Assembly: GCF_017874735.1 (NCBI RefSeq)
Contig: NZ_JAGGLV010000011.1
Location: forward strand, 1-64,000
Length of the DNA: 64,000 nt
Source: Paenibacillus silagei
GTDB lineage: Bacteria > Bacillota > Bacilli > Paenibacillales > Paenibacillaceae
Reading direction: 5' to 3'
The position numbers were made by a program, and so were the translations under genes. The notes under the pieces are model-generated. The model was not told where the DNA came from, ran no database searches, and saw nothing but the letters and a program-made list of their open reading frames with translations. Of the stretch, positions 1 through 8,390 are shown one piece after another. Numbering within the stretch: the stretch's first letter is position 1; each line of letters begins with the position of its first letter.

Positions 1-50
1 TTTCAAAGATCAAGCTCGTTGTTAGTGTCGATGTTGTCGTCACCAGCAAC
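1..50 (-). other. Start of rRNA operon leader (leaves window to the left)
   Basis: Read on the minus strand, this stretch lies just downstream of two sigma-A promoters and ends at the window edge in TGATCTTTGAAA. That resembles the conserved boxA-like leader segment found before 16S rRNA in Bacilli. No mature rRNA sequence is inside the window, so identity as an rrn leader is inferred from the promoters plus this motif. Confidence 0.6.
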
Positions 51-56
51 TCTTAT

Positions 57-85
57 AATATATCACATCCAGCCGATCAATGCAA
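57..85 (-). promoter_or_regulatory. rrn promoter P2 (proximal)
   Basis: On the minus strand there is TTGCAT (80-85), a 17-bp spacer and TATATT (57-62). A T-rich run at 90-97, which is an A-tract upstream of the -35 on the minus strand, would act as an UP element. It is nearly identical in layout to the second promoter 87 bp upstream. Tandem promoters of this kind are typical of Bacillus-type rRNA operons. Confidence 0.65.
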
Positions 86-143
86 GCTCTTTTTTTCAAC
101 TTCTTGTTCGAGCGAGGCGTTGATGTTTCGCGGCCAGAAATAG

Positions 144-172
144 AATATATCACGGATAGATATTCATTGCAA
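144..172 (-). promoter_or_regulatory. rrn promoter P1 (distal)
   Basis: On the minus strand there is TTGCAA (167-172), a 17-bp spacer and TATATT (144-149). An A-tract lies just upstream of the -35 (complement of 175-182). It forms an imperfect direct repeat with the P2 region (shared AATATATCAC, ATGCAAGC/TTGCAAGC and TTTTTTCAAC). No protein gene starts on the minus strand between the promoters and the edge. Confidence 0.65.
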
Positions 173-292
173 GCATTTTTTCAACCATAAGTTTAGAATG
201 ATATGCACCGCAAATGGACAGAATAACCGAATATCTAAACGTATGCTTGGAAGCCTCAAGCCTACATCATCTAACCTTCTAGGGGGATTGTT

Positions 293-418
293 ATGGACAC
301 TCATGAATTCGTGGAGAAATTCCAGGAGAATCAGCGTAAAGCGCTAAAGAACAGAAAACGCGGTAAAGGAACTCCTGGAGCAAGACTGGCCAATAAACAG
401 CATAGCTCTAACAAATAA
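293..418 (+). CDS. Small basic protein, DUF4023-like
   Basis: A 41-residue protein beginning MDTHEFVEKFQENQ and ending in a Lys/Arg-rich tail with KGTPGARLANKQHS. It has a clear AGGGGG ribosome binding site 6 bases before the ATG and a strong hairpin terminator right after it. The N-terminal acidic/aromatic part followed by a basic Gly-Pro tail recalls the very short DUF4023 proteins of Bacilli, from memory of that family. Function is unknown. It has no membrane segment or signal peptide. It is transcribed away from the rrn promoters. Confidence 0.7.
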   Translation: MDTHEFVEKFQENQRKALKNRKRGKGTPGARLANKQHSSNK

Positions 419-444
419 CAGTGACAAGCATTTCAAAACAAAGC

Positions 445-489
445 AGGGATGTCTGCGCGGCCAGTTACGGCTCTGCGGACATCCCTTTT
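445..489 (+). terminator. Rho-independent terminator, probably bidirectional
   Basis: The stem AGGGATGTCTGCG / CTGCGGACATCCCT is followed by TTTT on the plus strand and by a T-rich CTTTGTTTTG on the minus strand. It lies between the 41-aa gene and the convergent stalk-domain gene and can serve both. Confidence 0.8.
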
Positions 490-517
490 GCATTCTATTC
501 TATAAAAGCAGTAGTAA

Positions 518-1234
518 TTATTTGCTTAGTTTCGTTACGCCTACAGCCACTTTCTCGATTTGTGCTTTGCTAAGAGCTTTGTCAGCGGAGCTGATGGTTA
601 CAAAACGGTCTGCCAGCTTGAAGGTCAGCATTGGCGTATCCGAAGGAGTGTACCATTTCGCTTCTGTTCCATTGGAGAGCTTCACTGTACTGCTGTCATA
701 ACCATCGGAGTAGTCACGCGGCGAGACATTTACACGCATTTTATTAAACAGGAAGCTTACGCCGTCATCGCCGCCCGCAACCTTCTGGAAGGCATCTCCG
801 CTGACCATCTGTGTCGGGGCATAGGCTGTCTCAAAGCCTTGGAAGTTTGCAAACGCCTTAGCAATCTGCTCCTTCTGCGCTGCACTGTACTGTACCGCCG
901 TCAGCTTCACAGATGAACCATTATCAGGCGCTGTGGCCCCTGTTCCAGTCCCAAGGATAACTTCATTCGTGGAGGCATTGAATGTCACCGGCACCTTCAG
1001 TGCATCTGCCATCGCCCGGACCGGAAGATACGTTGTATCCTTATAAGTGATTGGCGCCATCGTTTTGCCGTTGTTATCGACTGGGGTATAGGCCGCTCCG
1101 TTCACTTTGAACCCGATTCCGTGATTAAGATAAGCGCTGATTTTCTGCATGTTCGTTCCTGCGTAGACCCCTGCTGAACCTGTAACGGCCATTCCGAATA
1201 CCATCGTTGCTATGATCATTTTTTTGCTTTTCAT
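518..1234 (-). CDS. Secreted copper amine oxidase N-terminal (stalk) domain protein
   Basis: A 238-aa exported protein. Residues 1-26 form a signal peptide (MKSKKMIIATMVFGMAVTGS, then a small-residue cleavage region AGVYAG). Residues about 30-95 match the Cu_amine_oxidN1/stalk repeat common in Paenibacillus: a 'YLNHGIGFKVNG' strand, then 'YLPVRAMADAL' and a following V-T-F-N strand. A Gly/Thr/Ala linker (about 93-105) leads to a C-terminal domain I do not recognise. The ATG is preceded by AAGGGAG. It appears to be monocistronic. These stalk domains are thought to be cell-surface adhesion or scaffold modules rather than amine oxidases, and no catalytic residues for that chemistry are present. 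Confidence 0.85.
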   Translation of the reverse strand: MKSKKMIIATMVFGMAVTGSAGVYAGTNMQKISAYLNHGIGFKVNGAAYTPVDNNGKTMAPITYKDTTYLPVRAMADALKVPVTFNASTNEVILGTGTGATAPDNGSSVKLTAVQYSAAQKEQIAKAFANFQGFETAYAPTQMVSGDAFQKVAGGDDGVSFLFNKMRVNVSPRDYSDGYDSSTVKLSNGTEAKWYTPSDTPMLTFKLADRFVTISSADKALSKAQIEKVAVGVTKLSK

Positions 1235-1341
1235 TGAATATCGTCTCCCTTAGTTGTGATGTTGTTGTGTATGTTCCTTGCTATAGACTTATTAAACCAT
1301 TAACTTGTTTCTAACTTGTATCCGGATTGTAAAGAAGTAAT

Positions 1342-1899
1342 TCAAATGCTCACCCCATACACCTCTGTGTACAAAACATCTCTGAAATGGAGGAACTCCT
1401 TCATCGTTACCGGCTCCGGGTAGGTCATAATGCGCAGCGGAAGATCGGCTTGCCCCGTACGCAGCGGCGGCTGCATATAGTCATAGGGATTCAGGTAAAA
1501 GCCCAGCCGCTCATAGAATCCGATTCTTCTCTGCTCCAGCTCCCCGTCCGGCGGCTCTACCTCAAGCAGCACCGGCTTGTCCGAACGCATAAGGTAGCTG
1601 CTCATCAGCTTGCGGCCGATCCCTCCGCTCCGGCGCTGGGGATTCACGGCAATATGCTCGATGAACCGCAGTTCGGGTAATTCCCATGCCGCCAAAAAAG
1701 CCAGTATCTGCCCCTCCGTATCCTTGCTGGTATACAGATGATAATTCGGCTGATCCAGCAAAGCCTGCTGCCCGCTGCGGGTTCTAAGCTCACTTACCGG
1801 AAAAGAGGCTTCCATGATAGCGAATATTTCATTGAATTCTGCTTCACTAATACTTCCTTCATTAATAAATGTCTCATCGATCACTGTATTCTCGTCCAT
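1342..1899 (-). CDS. GNAT family N-acetyltransferase
   Basis: A 185-aa protein with the GNAT fold. Motif A (acetyl-CoA pyrophosphate loop) is visible as 'HIAVNPQRRSGGIGRKLM' at about 80-97, fitting the R-x-x-G-x-G/A consensus. 'RIGFYERLGF' at about 125-134 is the usual motif B. The substrate is unknown. The ribosome binding site is weak (AGG about 9 bases before the ATG). It is transcribed alone and is divergent from the acyl-CoA synthetase gene. Confidence 0.85.
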   Translation of the reverse strand: MDENTVIDETFINEGSISEAEFNEIFAIMEASFPVSELRTRSGQQALLDQPNYHLYTSKDTEGQILAFLAAWELPELRFIEHIAVNPQRRSGGIGRKLMSSYLMRSDKPVLLEVEPPDGELEQRRIGFYERLGFYLNPYDYMQPPLRTGQADLPLRIMTYPEPVTMKEFLHFRDVLYTEVYGVSI

Positions 1900-2079
1900 T
1901 GCAATGGCCTGCTTTCTGCCGCTTCGCTGCGTGAAGGGCTCTAATGTATGGTTCCCTTATCCGGTTAAAAATACCTTCAGGGATTCTGTACGCATCAAGA
2001 TGCTTCAAAATAAAGACTGTCACAGAACATTCTCCGCTTCCCTATGACCCGATTAGCATCTGGTACTAGGAGAACGTGC

Positions 2080-2085
2080 TATACT
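2080..2085 (+). promoter_or_regulatory. -10 box upstream of the acyl-CoA synthetase
   Basis: TATACT fits a sigma-A -10 element. The -35 side is poorly matched. If it is used, transcription starts near 2091. That excludes the in-frame GTG at 2076 as start codon and supports the TTG at 2130. Confidence 0.4.
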
Positions 2086-2129
2086 GTAGTCAACAGATAC
2101 ATCATCACACTTATATAGGAGAGGTTCAT

Positions 2130-3719
2130 TTGGATAATCAACGTTGGATCGCACCTGAATTCTACAATCTCACTTCGGAAATGGAGCAGCATCCTGAAGA
2201 TAAGCTTGCAATTAAATGGTTACATGAAAATGGGAGCCTGGAGCAAATCACCTATGGTGCGCTCATGGCTCAGGCTAACCGTCTCGCCGGCGGACTGGCC
2301 GGTCTCGGACTTACGCAAGGCGACCGGGTCCTGGTCATGGTCCCCCGCCGCATCATCGCCTATGCGATATATCTGGCCTGCCTGAAGCTGGGACTGGCTG
2401 TTATTCCTTCGTCTGAAATGCTGCGGGCGAAGGATCTCTCGTACCGGCTGCGCCATTCCGAAGCGCGGGCTGTTATTGTCTGGTCTGAGGTTACCGGAGA
2501 AGTGAACAAAATCTCCGACGATCTGCCCGCACTGGACTACCGCTTGTCCGTCTCCAGCGGTGAGGCTGAGGCTGAAGAAGGCTGGATTGACCTGGAAGGT
2601 CTAATGGAAGGACAAGCTGATTCTTACCCTACGGTTGCCAGCCGCCGCGATGATATCGCCATTCTGGCCTATACCTCCGGAACCACCGGCAATCCCAAAG
2701 CAGTAGTTCACACGCACGGCTGGGGATATGCCCATCTGCGGATCACTTCCTCCCTCTGGTTCGATATCCGTGAATCAGATACGGTCTGGGCTACAGCCGC
2801 ACCGGGCTGGCAGAAGTGGATCTGGAGTCCATTCCTGACGGTACTCGGCAACGGGGCCACTGGCTTCGTCTATAACGGAGCCTTCCATCCGGAGCGCTAC
2901 CTGCAGCTGCTGCAAGACGAGAAGATTCAGGTATTATGCTGCACTCCGACTGAATACCGCCTGATGGCGAAGACTGAGGGCCTGGCAGAATACGATCTGT
3001 CCAATCTGCGCTGCGCTGTATCCGCCGGTGAGCCGCTGAATCAGGAAGTTATTCATACGTTCCAGCAACACTTCAATATTACAATCCGTGACGGCTACGG
3101 ACAAACAGAGAGCACACTCATCATCGCGGCACTGAAGGATGAACCGATCCGGGTTGGCTCCATGGGCAAATCGATTGCTCCCGGCATTGTCGAGGTGATC
3201 GACGAGGACGGACATCCGCTGCCGGCCGGAGTGGTCGGTGATATCGCCGTACATCTGAGCATGCCTGCTCTGTTCCAGAACTACTATAAGGATCCCGAGC
3301 GCAAAGCGAACTGCTCACATGGAGAGTATTTCGTAACCGGCGACCGGGCGCGCAAGGATGAGGACGGCTATTTCTGGTTCGAGGGGCGCGGCGATGACAT
3401 CATCATCAGCTCGGGCTACACGATCGGGCCGTTCGAGGTCGAAGAGGCGCTAATGAAGCATACCCTCGTTAAGGAATGTGCCGTGGTCGCAAGCCCGGAT
3501 GAGATACGCGGGTCGGTCGTCAAAGCGTTTATCGTACTCAAGGACGGCCATGCCGGAACACCGGAGCTGACCAAAGAGCTGCAAGCCCATGTCAAGGAGC
3601 AGACCGCTCCCTACAAGTATCCGCGCAAAATCGAATACATTACGGATCTGCCGAAGACCACTTCGGGGAAGATCCGCAGAATCGAGCTGCGTGAGCAGGA
3701 GAAGAAGGCTAACCAGTAG
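2130..3719 (+). CDS. Acyl-CoA synthetase, MbcS-like (AMP-forming)
   Basis: A 529-aa member of the ANL superfamily (acyl adenylate-forming enzymes). It activates a short or branched carboxylic acid to the acyl-CoA through an acyl-AMP. The P-loop 'AYTSGTTGNPKAVVHTH' lies near residues 178-194, 'DGYGQTE' supplies the A5 motif, 'TGDRARKDEDGYFWFEGRGDD' holds the hinge Asp and the A8 region, and 'TTSGKIRR' near the C-terminus carries the catalytic Lys. It resembles B. subtilis MbcS (YtcI) in length and in the N-terminal 'IAPEFYNLT'. The TTG start is chosen because AGGAGAGG (2117-2124) lies 5 bases upstream. A GTG at 2076 would extend the protein by 18 residues but lies in the -10 box. The exact substrate is inference. 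Confidence 0.85.
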   Translation: MDNQRWIAPEFYNLTSEMEQHPEDKLAIKWLHENGSLEQITYGALMAQANRLAGGLAGLGLTQGDRVLVMVPRRIIAYAIYLACLKLGLAVIPSSEMLRAKDLSYRLRHSEARAVIVWSEVTGEVNKISDDLPALDYRLSVSSGEAEAEEGWIDLEGLMEGQADSYPTVASRRDDIAILAYTSGTTGNPKAVVHTHGWGYAHLRITSSLWFDIRESDTVWATAAPGWQKWIWSPFLTVLGNGATGFVYNGAFHPERYLQLLQDEKIQVLCCTPTEYRLMAKTEGLAEYDLSNLRCAVSAGEPLNQEVIHTFQQHFNITIRDGYGQTESTLIIAALKDEPIRVGSMGKSIAPGIVEVIDEDGHPLPAGVVGDIAVHLSMPALFQNYYKDPERKANCSHGEYFVTGDRARKDEDGYFWFEGRGDDIIISSGYTIGPFEVEEALMKHTLVKECAVVASPDEIRGSVVKAFIVLKDGHAGTPELTKELQAHVKEQTAPYKYPRKIEYITDLPKTTSGKIRRIELREQEKKANQ

Positions 3720-3782
3720 CAGAAGATCTTCAGTCAAGGGAGTACTGCAAGCAGGTAGCTCTCCCCACCAGCTTAGAACCTT

Positions 3783-3822
3783 AAAATCCCCGTTCCTACA
3801 GTGATGCAGGACGGGGATTTTT
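3783..3822 (+). terminator. Rho-independent terminator
   Basis: AAAATCCCCGT pairs with ACGGGGATTTTT, followed by further T residues. It ends the acyl-CoA synthetase transcript and may also stop the convergent gene at 3857. Confidence 0.85.
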
Positions 3823-3856
3823 GTGTTTTTGGACGCCTAAGCATGCAGTGCGTACC

Positions 3857-4429
3857 TTACTCGGACCAATATTCCGCCTCCGGGTTGAGCGCTGTGCCTA
3901 CTTCGCCTTCTTTTACCAGATCGCAGTCCAGGTAGCCTTCCTCATCCAGAAAGTAGACCTCCTGCTTATAGAATTCGCACAGTGTCTCCAGGAACTTCTC
4001 CGGCGAATCGTACATTACCACCAAATCACCGTAGTCGTGCAGCAGATCGCAGATCTGCTCCACCCCTTCTTCAGAGCGGTAATAGCAGATATAATCACTT
4101 CCATAGTTGGTCAGCAGCGGCAACACGGTTCCACCGCCGGTATATCCCTTCTCCTGCAGAATCCCTGACAGTATCTTCACTTCATGGCCGTATTCCCCGA
4201 TATGAATCAGCCGGTAGCCCGGAATGAACTCCAGCAGACTGGGATCTTCCTCGGCGCCGCCTGTTCCAAGAACTGTATCATAGACCGCCCGCAGAAGCGC
4301 AGGAACTTCGGGTGTAAACTCTAATATCGCCTCACTGCCCCCTGCCGGAGCCTTCCCCAAACTGGCGGTGTACCCGGGACGCAGCTGCGTGGACAGCTTA
4401 AGGAATTCCTGAAATGTAACCGTAAGCAT
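3857..4429 (-). CDS. Hypothetical protein, possibly SMI1/KNR4-like
   Basis: A 190-aa acidic, soluble protein with no signal peptide or membrane segment. Features such as 'EYGHEVKIL', 'VLPLLTNYGSDYICY' and the acidic C-terminus resemble SMI1/KNR4 (SUKH) proteins, which are often immunity or housekeeping modules, but this is a weak resemblance. The ATG at 4429 is preferred because AAAGGA lies 8 bases upstream. A GTG at 4447 would add six residues but would swallow that ribosome binding site. No toxin gene is adjacent, so an immunity role is not supported by context. Confidence 0.7.
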   Translation of the reverse strand: MLTVTFQEFLKLSTQLRPGYTASLGKAPAGGSEAILEFTPEVPALLRAVYDTVLGTGGAEEDPSLLEFIPGYRLIHIGEYGHEVKILSGILQEKGYTGGGTVLPLLTNYGSDYICYYRSEEGVEQICDLLHDYGDLVVMYDSPEKFLETLCEFYKQEVYFLDEEGYLDCDLVKEGEVGTALNPEAEYWSE

Positions 4430-4530
4430 GTAATCATCCTTTCTCACAAAAATATAGCGGAGCGATAAGGAACGCCCCTATCTCTCCGCTTGGTGCTGTC
4501 ATGCTAATTAACTATGTTATTTGAGACTGG

Positions 4531-4971
4531 TTACTTGGCAGCCGAAGCCCACATCTTCTCCAGCCACTGATCGAAATCCGCGCCCTTCTCGCCTTCATAG
4601 GCATCGTAGATATCAACCCGCATCTTCTTCAGCTTCTCTTTGAACTCTTCGTAAGAATGGTCCTTGGGCAGACTCTTCTTAATGCGCAGAATAATCTTGG
4701 ATACCCCTTTGAACAGTTCAGCTTTGTTCTTCGATGGAACCTTGACCTCTTCGCCAAAAGCCACTAGCTTGTTATATGCAGCTTCTTGCACGGTATATAC
4801 AGGATCGCTGATCATCAGGCGATTAAGGATATCGATAATTTGTTTGTGGTTGTAGCGGCCCAGCTCTTCTACCGCTTCAAGACGCGCTCTCCAGTCTGCG
4901 GAACGGCCGGCGGCTCTCTTCAGTTCGTCATAGTTCTCTGGCAGCTCTTGGATTACTTCTTCATTATTCAA
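4531..4971 (-). CDS. HEAT-repeat domain protein
   Basis: A 146-aa protein. 'SADWRARLEAVEELGRYNHKQIIDILNRLMISDPVYTVQEAAYNKL' (about 24-70) forms two helical HEAT/PBS-lyase-like repeats. They are followed by a Lys-rich helical tail. HEAT repeats are protein-interaction scaffolds and no enzyme motif is present. The start is TTG with AAGGGGAT upstream. It is probably monocistronic. It is unrelated in length to the large HEAT protein at 56846-60229. Confidence 0.8.
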   Translation of the reverse strand: MNNEEVIQELPENYDELKRAAGRSADWRARLEAVEELGRYNHKQIIDILNRLMISDPVYTVQEAAYNKLVAFGEEVKVPSKNKAELFKGVSKIILRIKKSLPKDHSYEEFKEKLKKMRVDIYDAYEGEKGADFDQWLEKMWASAAK

Positions 4972-5100
4972 GCGTTACAATCCCCTTCTTGGTTAAATCT
5001 GATATATAGAACGTTACCTAGTGCAATTCTACCGTACTGCGCTGCTTGATTTCAATCTTTTGTCCAAACATTCATGGAAAAAGACTTGGAATCACGGATT

Positions 5101-5129
5101 TTGACTAACGGTAGCCGTATGCGTATAGT
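5101..5129 (+). promoter_or_regulatory. Sigma-A promoter of the MDR oxidoreductase
   Basis: TTGACT (5101-5106), an exact 17-bp spacer, then TATAGT (5124-5129). GGTA (5110-5113) and TACC (5133-5136) flank the -10 as outer arms of a possible dyad, which could be a regulator site. Confidence 0.7.
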
Positions 5130-5173
5130 ATGTACCAAATCATCCGCCAGTAGATAAAGGAGGCCCACTATAG

Positions 5174-6130
5174 ATGAAGGCCATTGCCTTAGAAGTGTCC
5201 GACTCGTTCGGGAGCTTAAAAGAAATAGATATTCCCCTGCCTGTTCCGGGTGAGCATGAGGTGCTGATTGAGATGTATGCGACCTCGGTTCATCCGGCAG
5301 ATTGCAGAATACTGGATGAAACACGGATTGCCGGCGGGGAACGCCCTGCTGTCTGTCCATTCATTCCAGGCGTTGTTGTAGCCGGAATCATTGCGGACAC
5401 CGGCGCAGCGGTGAGCCGCTTCAAGCCCGGCGACGAGGTATTCGGTCTGAAGCCTGCTGCCGAGAGCGGAGGTTACGCGGAATACACGTGTGCCAAGGAG
5501 GATCAGCTTGCACTTAAGCCCCCGGGGTTATCCTTCGCAGCAGCCGGGGTGTTACCTGCTGCCGGGCTTGCCGCCTGGCAGGCGCTGGCTGCCGCCAAGG
5601 TCTCCAGCCGGGACCGTGTGCTGGTGCAGGACGGTACTGGCGGAATCGGCAGCTTCGCGGTACAGTTGGCCAAGCTCCGGGGCGCTACGGTGATTACTAC
5701 CATCAGCGGCGGTGATGAGCTGGATGTTGCCTGGGGCCTCGGGGCCGATCAGGCGATTCACAGCGGCGGGCAGGATTTTGCCGCGATTCTGGGGCAGAGC
5801 ATCGATGTGGTGATTGATACCGCAGGAGGCAGTGTGCTAAACAGAAGCTTCGCAGTACTGGCTCCAGGCGGAAGGCTGATCTCCACTGCTGAACAGCCTG
5901 ATCCGGCCTTGGCAGCACAGCAGGGAGTTATAACAGCTTATCTGTCTCCCGCTGCCGATCCCTACCAGCTGAGCGAGCTGGCCCGGCTGACGGCAGGGCG
6001 GAGGCTGGAGCCGCTGATCGGCGGTGCTTTTCCACTTAGTGAAGAAGGGCTGCGCACTGCCCATGCGCTTAGCGCAAGCGGAAAGGCGCGGGGTGTTATT
6101 GCTATTACGATAATTGAAAAACAACAATAA
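5174..6130 (+). CDS. NADP-dependent quinone/alcohol oxidoreductase (zinc-independent MDR)
   Basis: A 318-aa medium-chain dehydrogenase/reductase. The N-terminal GroES-like part carries 'HPADCRI' and 'PFIPGVVVAG'. The Rossmann half has 'VLVQDGTGGIGSFAVQLAKLRGA' (about 150-170), the usual NAD(P)-binding loop, followed by 'VIDTAGG'. The zinc-ligand pattern of alcohol dehydrogenases is absent, which places it with quinone oxidoreductase-like enzymes. The ATG follows AAAGGAGG at about 10 bases. It is a single gene with its own strong promoter. The substrate is unknown. Confidence 0.85.
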   Translation: MKAIALEVSDSFGSLKEIDIPLPVPGEHEVLIEMYATSVHPADCRILDETRIAGGERPAVCPFIPGVVVAGIIADTGAAVSRFKPGDEVFGLKPAAESGGYAEYTCAKEDQLALKPPGLSFAAAGVLPAAGLAAWQALAAAKVSSRDRVLVQDGTGGIGSFAVQLAKLRGATVITTISGGDELDVAWGLGADQAIHSGGQDFAAILGQSIDVVIDTAGGSVLNRSFAVLAPGGRLISTAEQPDPALAAQQGVITAYLSPAADPYQLSELARLTAGRRLEPLIGGAFPLSEEGLRTAHALSASGKARGVIAITIIEKQQ

Positions 6131-6162
6131 CGGGATCTTCTTTTTTCAGCGTAAAGAAGGTC

Positions 6163-6873
6163 TCAATTCACTTGAAAGTTATGTACCAGCACAACCAAAA
6201 GTACAGCCACCAGGATACCGGGCAGCAGGTTAGCTACCTTGATCTTGGTGATCCCGAGCAGGTTCAGCCCAATTCCGATAATCATCACCCCGCCTGTAGC
6301 GGTCATCTCTGCAATACAGTCATTCAACAGCGCATCAGGCACAAACCGGGTGATCTGCGTAGCCAGCAAAGCGATGGCCCCTTGATACAGAACTACAGGA
6401 ATGGCCGAGAACATCACTCCGATGCCCAGCGTAGAAGTCAGAATCATGGCAATGAAGCCGTCCATAATGGATTTGGCGTAGAGAATCTCATGATTGCCTT
6501 TGATGCCGCTGTCCAGTGCGCCTAGAATAGCCATGGCCCCTACAACGAACACCAGACTTGCCGTGACAAAGCCCAGCGAGATACTTCCCCGGCCGCCCGC
6601 ACCTACTCTGCGCTCCAGCCAATTGCCCGCACGGGTGAATTTGTCTTCAATGTTGATCCACTCCCCGGCCACAGCGCCGATCACCAGACTTAGGATGACG
6701 ATGAGGAAATTCCCGCTTTTCAGACCCATCTGCACCCCCAGCAGCATTAGCGCCAGTCCAATCGCTTGCATCACAGTGTTCTTCATACTCTCCGGTATCC
6801 GCTCCAGCAGCTTGCCCAGCAGAGTTCCGGCAATTATTGCTATTCCATTCACGATTGCTCCGAGCAGTACCAT
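6163..6873 (-). CDS. DUF554 family membrane protein (YdfK-like)
   Basis: A 236-aa integral membrane protein beginning MVLLGAIVNGIAIIAGTLLGKLLERIPESM, the hallmark start of DUF554. About six to seven hydrophobic helices follow, with a conserved 'GALDSGIKGNHEILYAKSIMDGF' loop. The family is widespread in Firmicutes and its function is unproven (transport suggested). It is convergent with the MDR gene and separated from it by a 32-bp gap containing a short hairpin. Confidence 0.85.
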   Translation of the reverse strand: MVLLGAIVNGIAIIAGTLLGKLLERIPESMKNTVMQAIGLALMLLGVQMGLKSGNFLIVILSLVIGAVAGEWINIEDKFTRAGNWLERRVGAGGRGSISLGFVTASLVFVVGAMAILGALDSGIKGNHEILYAKSIMDGFIAMILTSTLGIGVMFSAIPVVLYQGAIALLATQITRFVPDALLNDCIAEMTATGGVMIIGIGLNLLGITKIKVANLLPGILVAVLLVVLVHNFQVN

Positions 6874-7101
6874 TCCTCAGCAACTCTCCCGTCGATTCTT
6901 TTCTCTCTTAATCTGCATTATAAGGGCAGCCGTCCCTATGGAGTCAAGATGATTCTCTACTGGCAGGAATGATAAGTTCCGTGACGCACCTGGCGAAAAA
7001 TTGACAAATTTCGGTTATCGATGGTACGCTCACTAATATCGTTCTTTTAATAGAACAAATCCGGTGCGGATCTGTTCACAACTCAGATAAGGAGCGTCCC
7101 T

Positions 7102-8298
7102 ATGACTGACCGGAAGATTCTTGATCAGGCAAGCTTAACCAAGGAAGTACACCTTATTCTTGCACTACTGAATTCCGGAAGTCCAGATGAGACGGCGCGG
7201 AAGCATCCGCAGTTGTTCACAGAGCTGAACTGGGACTTATTCGTGGAGCTGAACCGTCAGCACAGGGTGTATCCCTACCTCTATTCCAGGCTGAGCAAGA
7301 TGGAGGAGAAGGTGATCCCTTCTGACGTTCTGGAGCAGCTGAAATGGCAATACCGCAGGAATACGGTACAGATGCTCCAGCTTAGCGGTGAAATGAGCAA
7401 TATCGCGGGTCAGCTGGCCGAGCTGAATATCCGCTGTCTGTTCCTCAAAGGACCGGTGCTTGGGCAGGAGCTGTACGGAGACCTGTCGCAGCGCACCTCC
7501 CGGGATCTCGACTTCCTGGTGCCGATGGAACAGCTGGAGGATGCCGAAACCTTGCTGATCCGGCTGGGCTATGAGAAGGAAGACAAGTTCGAGAGCCTGC
7601 TTGGCGACTGGAAATGGCGGGAGCATCATTCAACGTTCGTGCATCCTGTCAGCAACGTCAACCTGGAGCTGCACTGGCGGTTAGGACCGGGGCCCGCCAA
7701 AGAGCCTGCGTTCGACGAGCTCTGGCGTCATTCGCGGACCAGCAGCACCTTCGGCCAGAATGTCCGCTATCTGGGGCCGGAGGATCTGTTCATGTTCCTG
7801 GCTGTACACGGTGCCAGACATGCCTGGTCCCGGCTGAGATGGCTGCAGGACATCAAGATGCTGCTAATGGGACAGCAGCCCCCCGATTCCGCTAAGCTAG
7901 TCCGCTTACTACAACACTATGATCACAACGCCATAGGAGGACAGACGCTGATTCTGGCCAGAGAGCTGCTGGAGACGCCGGTTGACCCGGCGCTGTCCCC
8001 GCTGATGGACAACCCCAAGGCCCGCAGGCTGGCACAGGACATTCTGTTCTATCTCCCGCGCATCGTGAATTTGAATACCCCCCCGCTGGAGCCGGAGGTG
8101 GAGCAGCATTTCAACCGGTACCTTCCAAGCATTCTATCCACCCGAAGCCGGATGCTCCGCTCCGCCAGCTTCCTCTATCCCTATGCAGCGGATGCCAAGA
8201 CCCTGCCGCTGCCGAAGCCGCTGCATTTCTTGTATTTCCCGCTGCGGCCTTTGCTGTGGAGCTGGCGGAAGGTGACGGGTTCGGAGAAGGAGAATTAG
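7102..8298 (+). CDS. Nucleotidyltransferase family protein of the lasso peptide locus (PadeN-like)
   Basis: A 398-aa protein of the NTP_transf_5 type (MNT-like fold). The diagnostic stretch is 'FLKGPVLGQELYGDLSQRTSRDLDFLVP' (about 113-141). It has the KG start of the fold and the D-x-D metal-binding pair in RDLDFLV. Nucleotidyltransferases of this type accompany paeninodin-like lasso clusters, where they are proposed to modify the phosphorylated peptide. Here the gene is on the opposite strand and converges on the operon at 8793-14516, so co-regulation is not obvious. The start ATG follows AAGGAG at 7 bases. A strong terminator follows the stop. Confidence 0.8.
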   Translation: MTDRKILDQASLTKEVHLILALLNSGSPDETARKHPQLFTELNWDLFVELNRQHRVYPYLYSRLSKMEEKVIPSDVLEQLKWQYRRNTVQMLQLSGEMSNIAGQLAELNIRCLFLKGPVLGQELYGDLSQRTSRDLDFLVPMEQLEDAETLLIRLGYEKEDKFESLLGDWKWREHHSTFVHPVSNVNLELHWRLGPGPAKEPAFDELWRHSRTSSTFGQNVRYLGPEDLFMFLAVHGARHAWSRLRWLQDIKMLLMGQQPPDSAKLVRLLQHYDHNAIGGQTLILARELLETPVDPALSPLMDNPKARRLAQDILFYLPRIVNLNTPPLEPEVEQHFNRYLPSILSTRSRMLRSASFLYPYAADAKTLPLPKPLHFLYFPLRPLLWSWRKVTGSEKEN

Positions 8299-8321
8299 CG
8301 GAGGCCCACCAATGCATATAG

Positions 8322-8362
8322 AAAGGCACGTGCTGCTAGTTAATTGCAGCACGTGCCTTTTT
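8322..8362 (+). terminator. Rho-independent terminator
   Basis: AAAGGCACGTGCTGC pairs perfectly with GCAGCACGTGCCTTT around a 9-base loop and is followed by TT. It closes the nucleotidyltransferase transcript. Confidence 0.85.
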
Positions 8363-8390
8363 ACGGTTTCGGAGCCGGGTGGCGGTAAGC

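Noticed and set aside
3857..4429. Immunity protein of a polymorphic toxin locus
   Set aside because: The fold resemblance to SMI1/KNR4 is weak and no toxin or secretion gene is adjacent.
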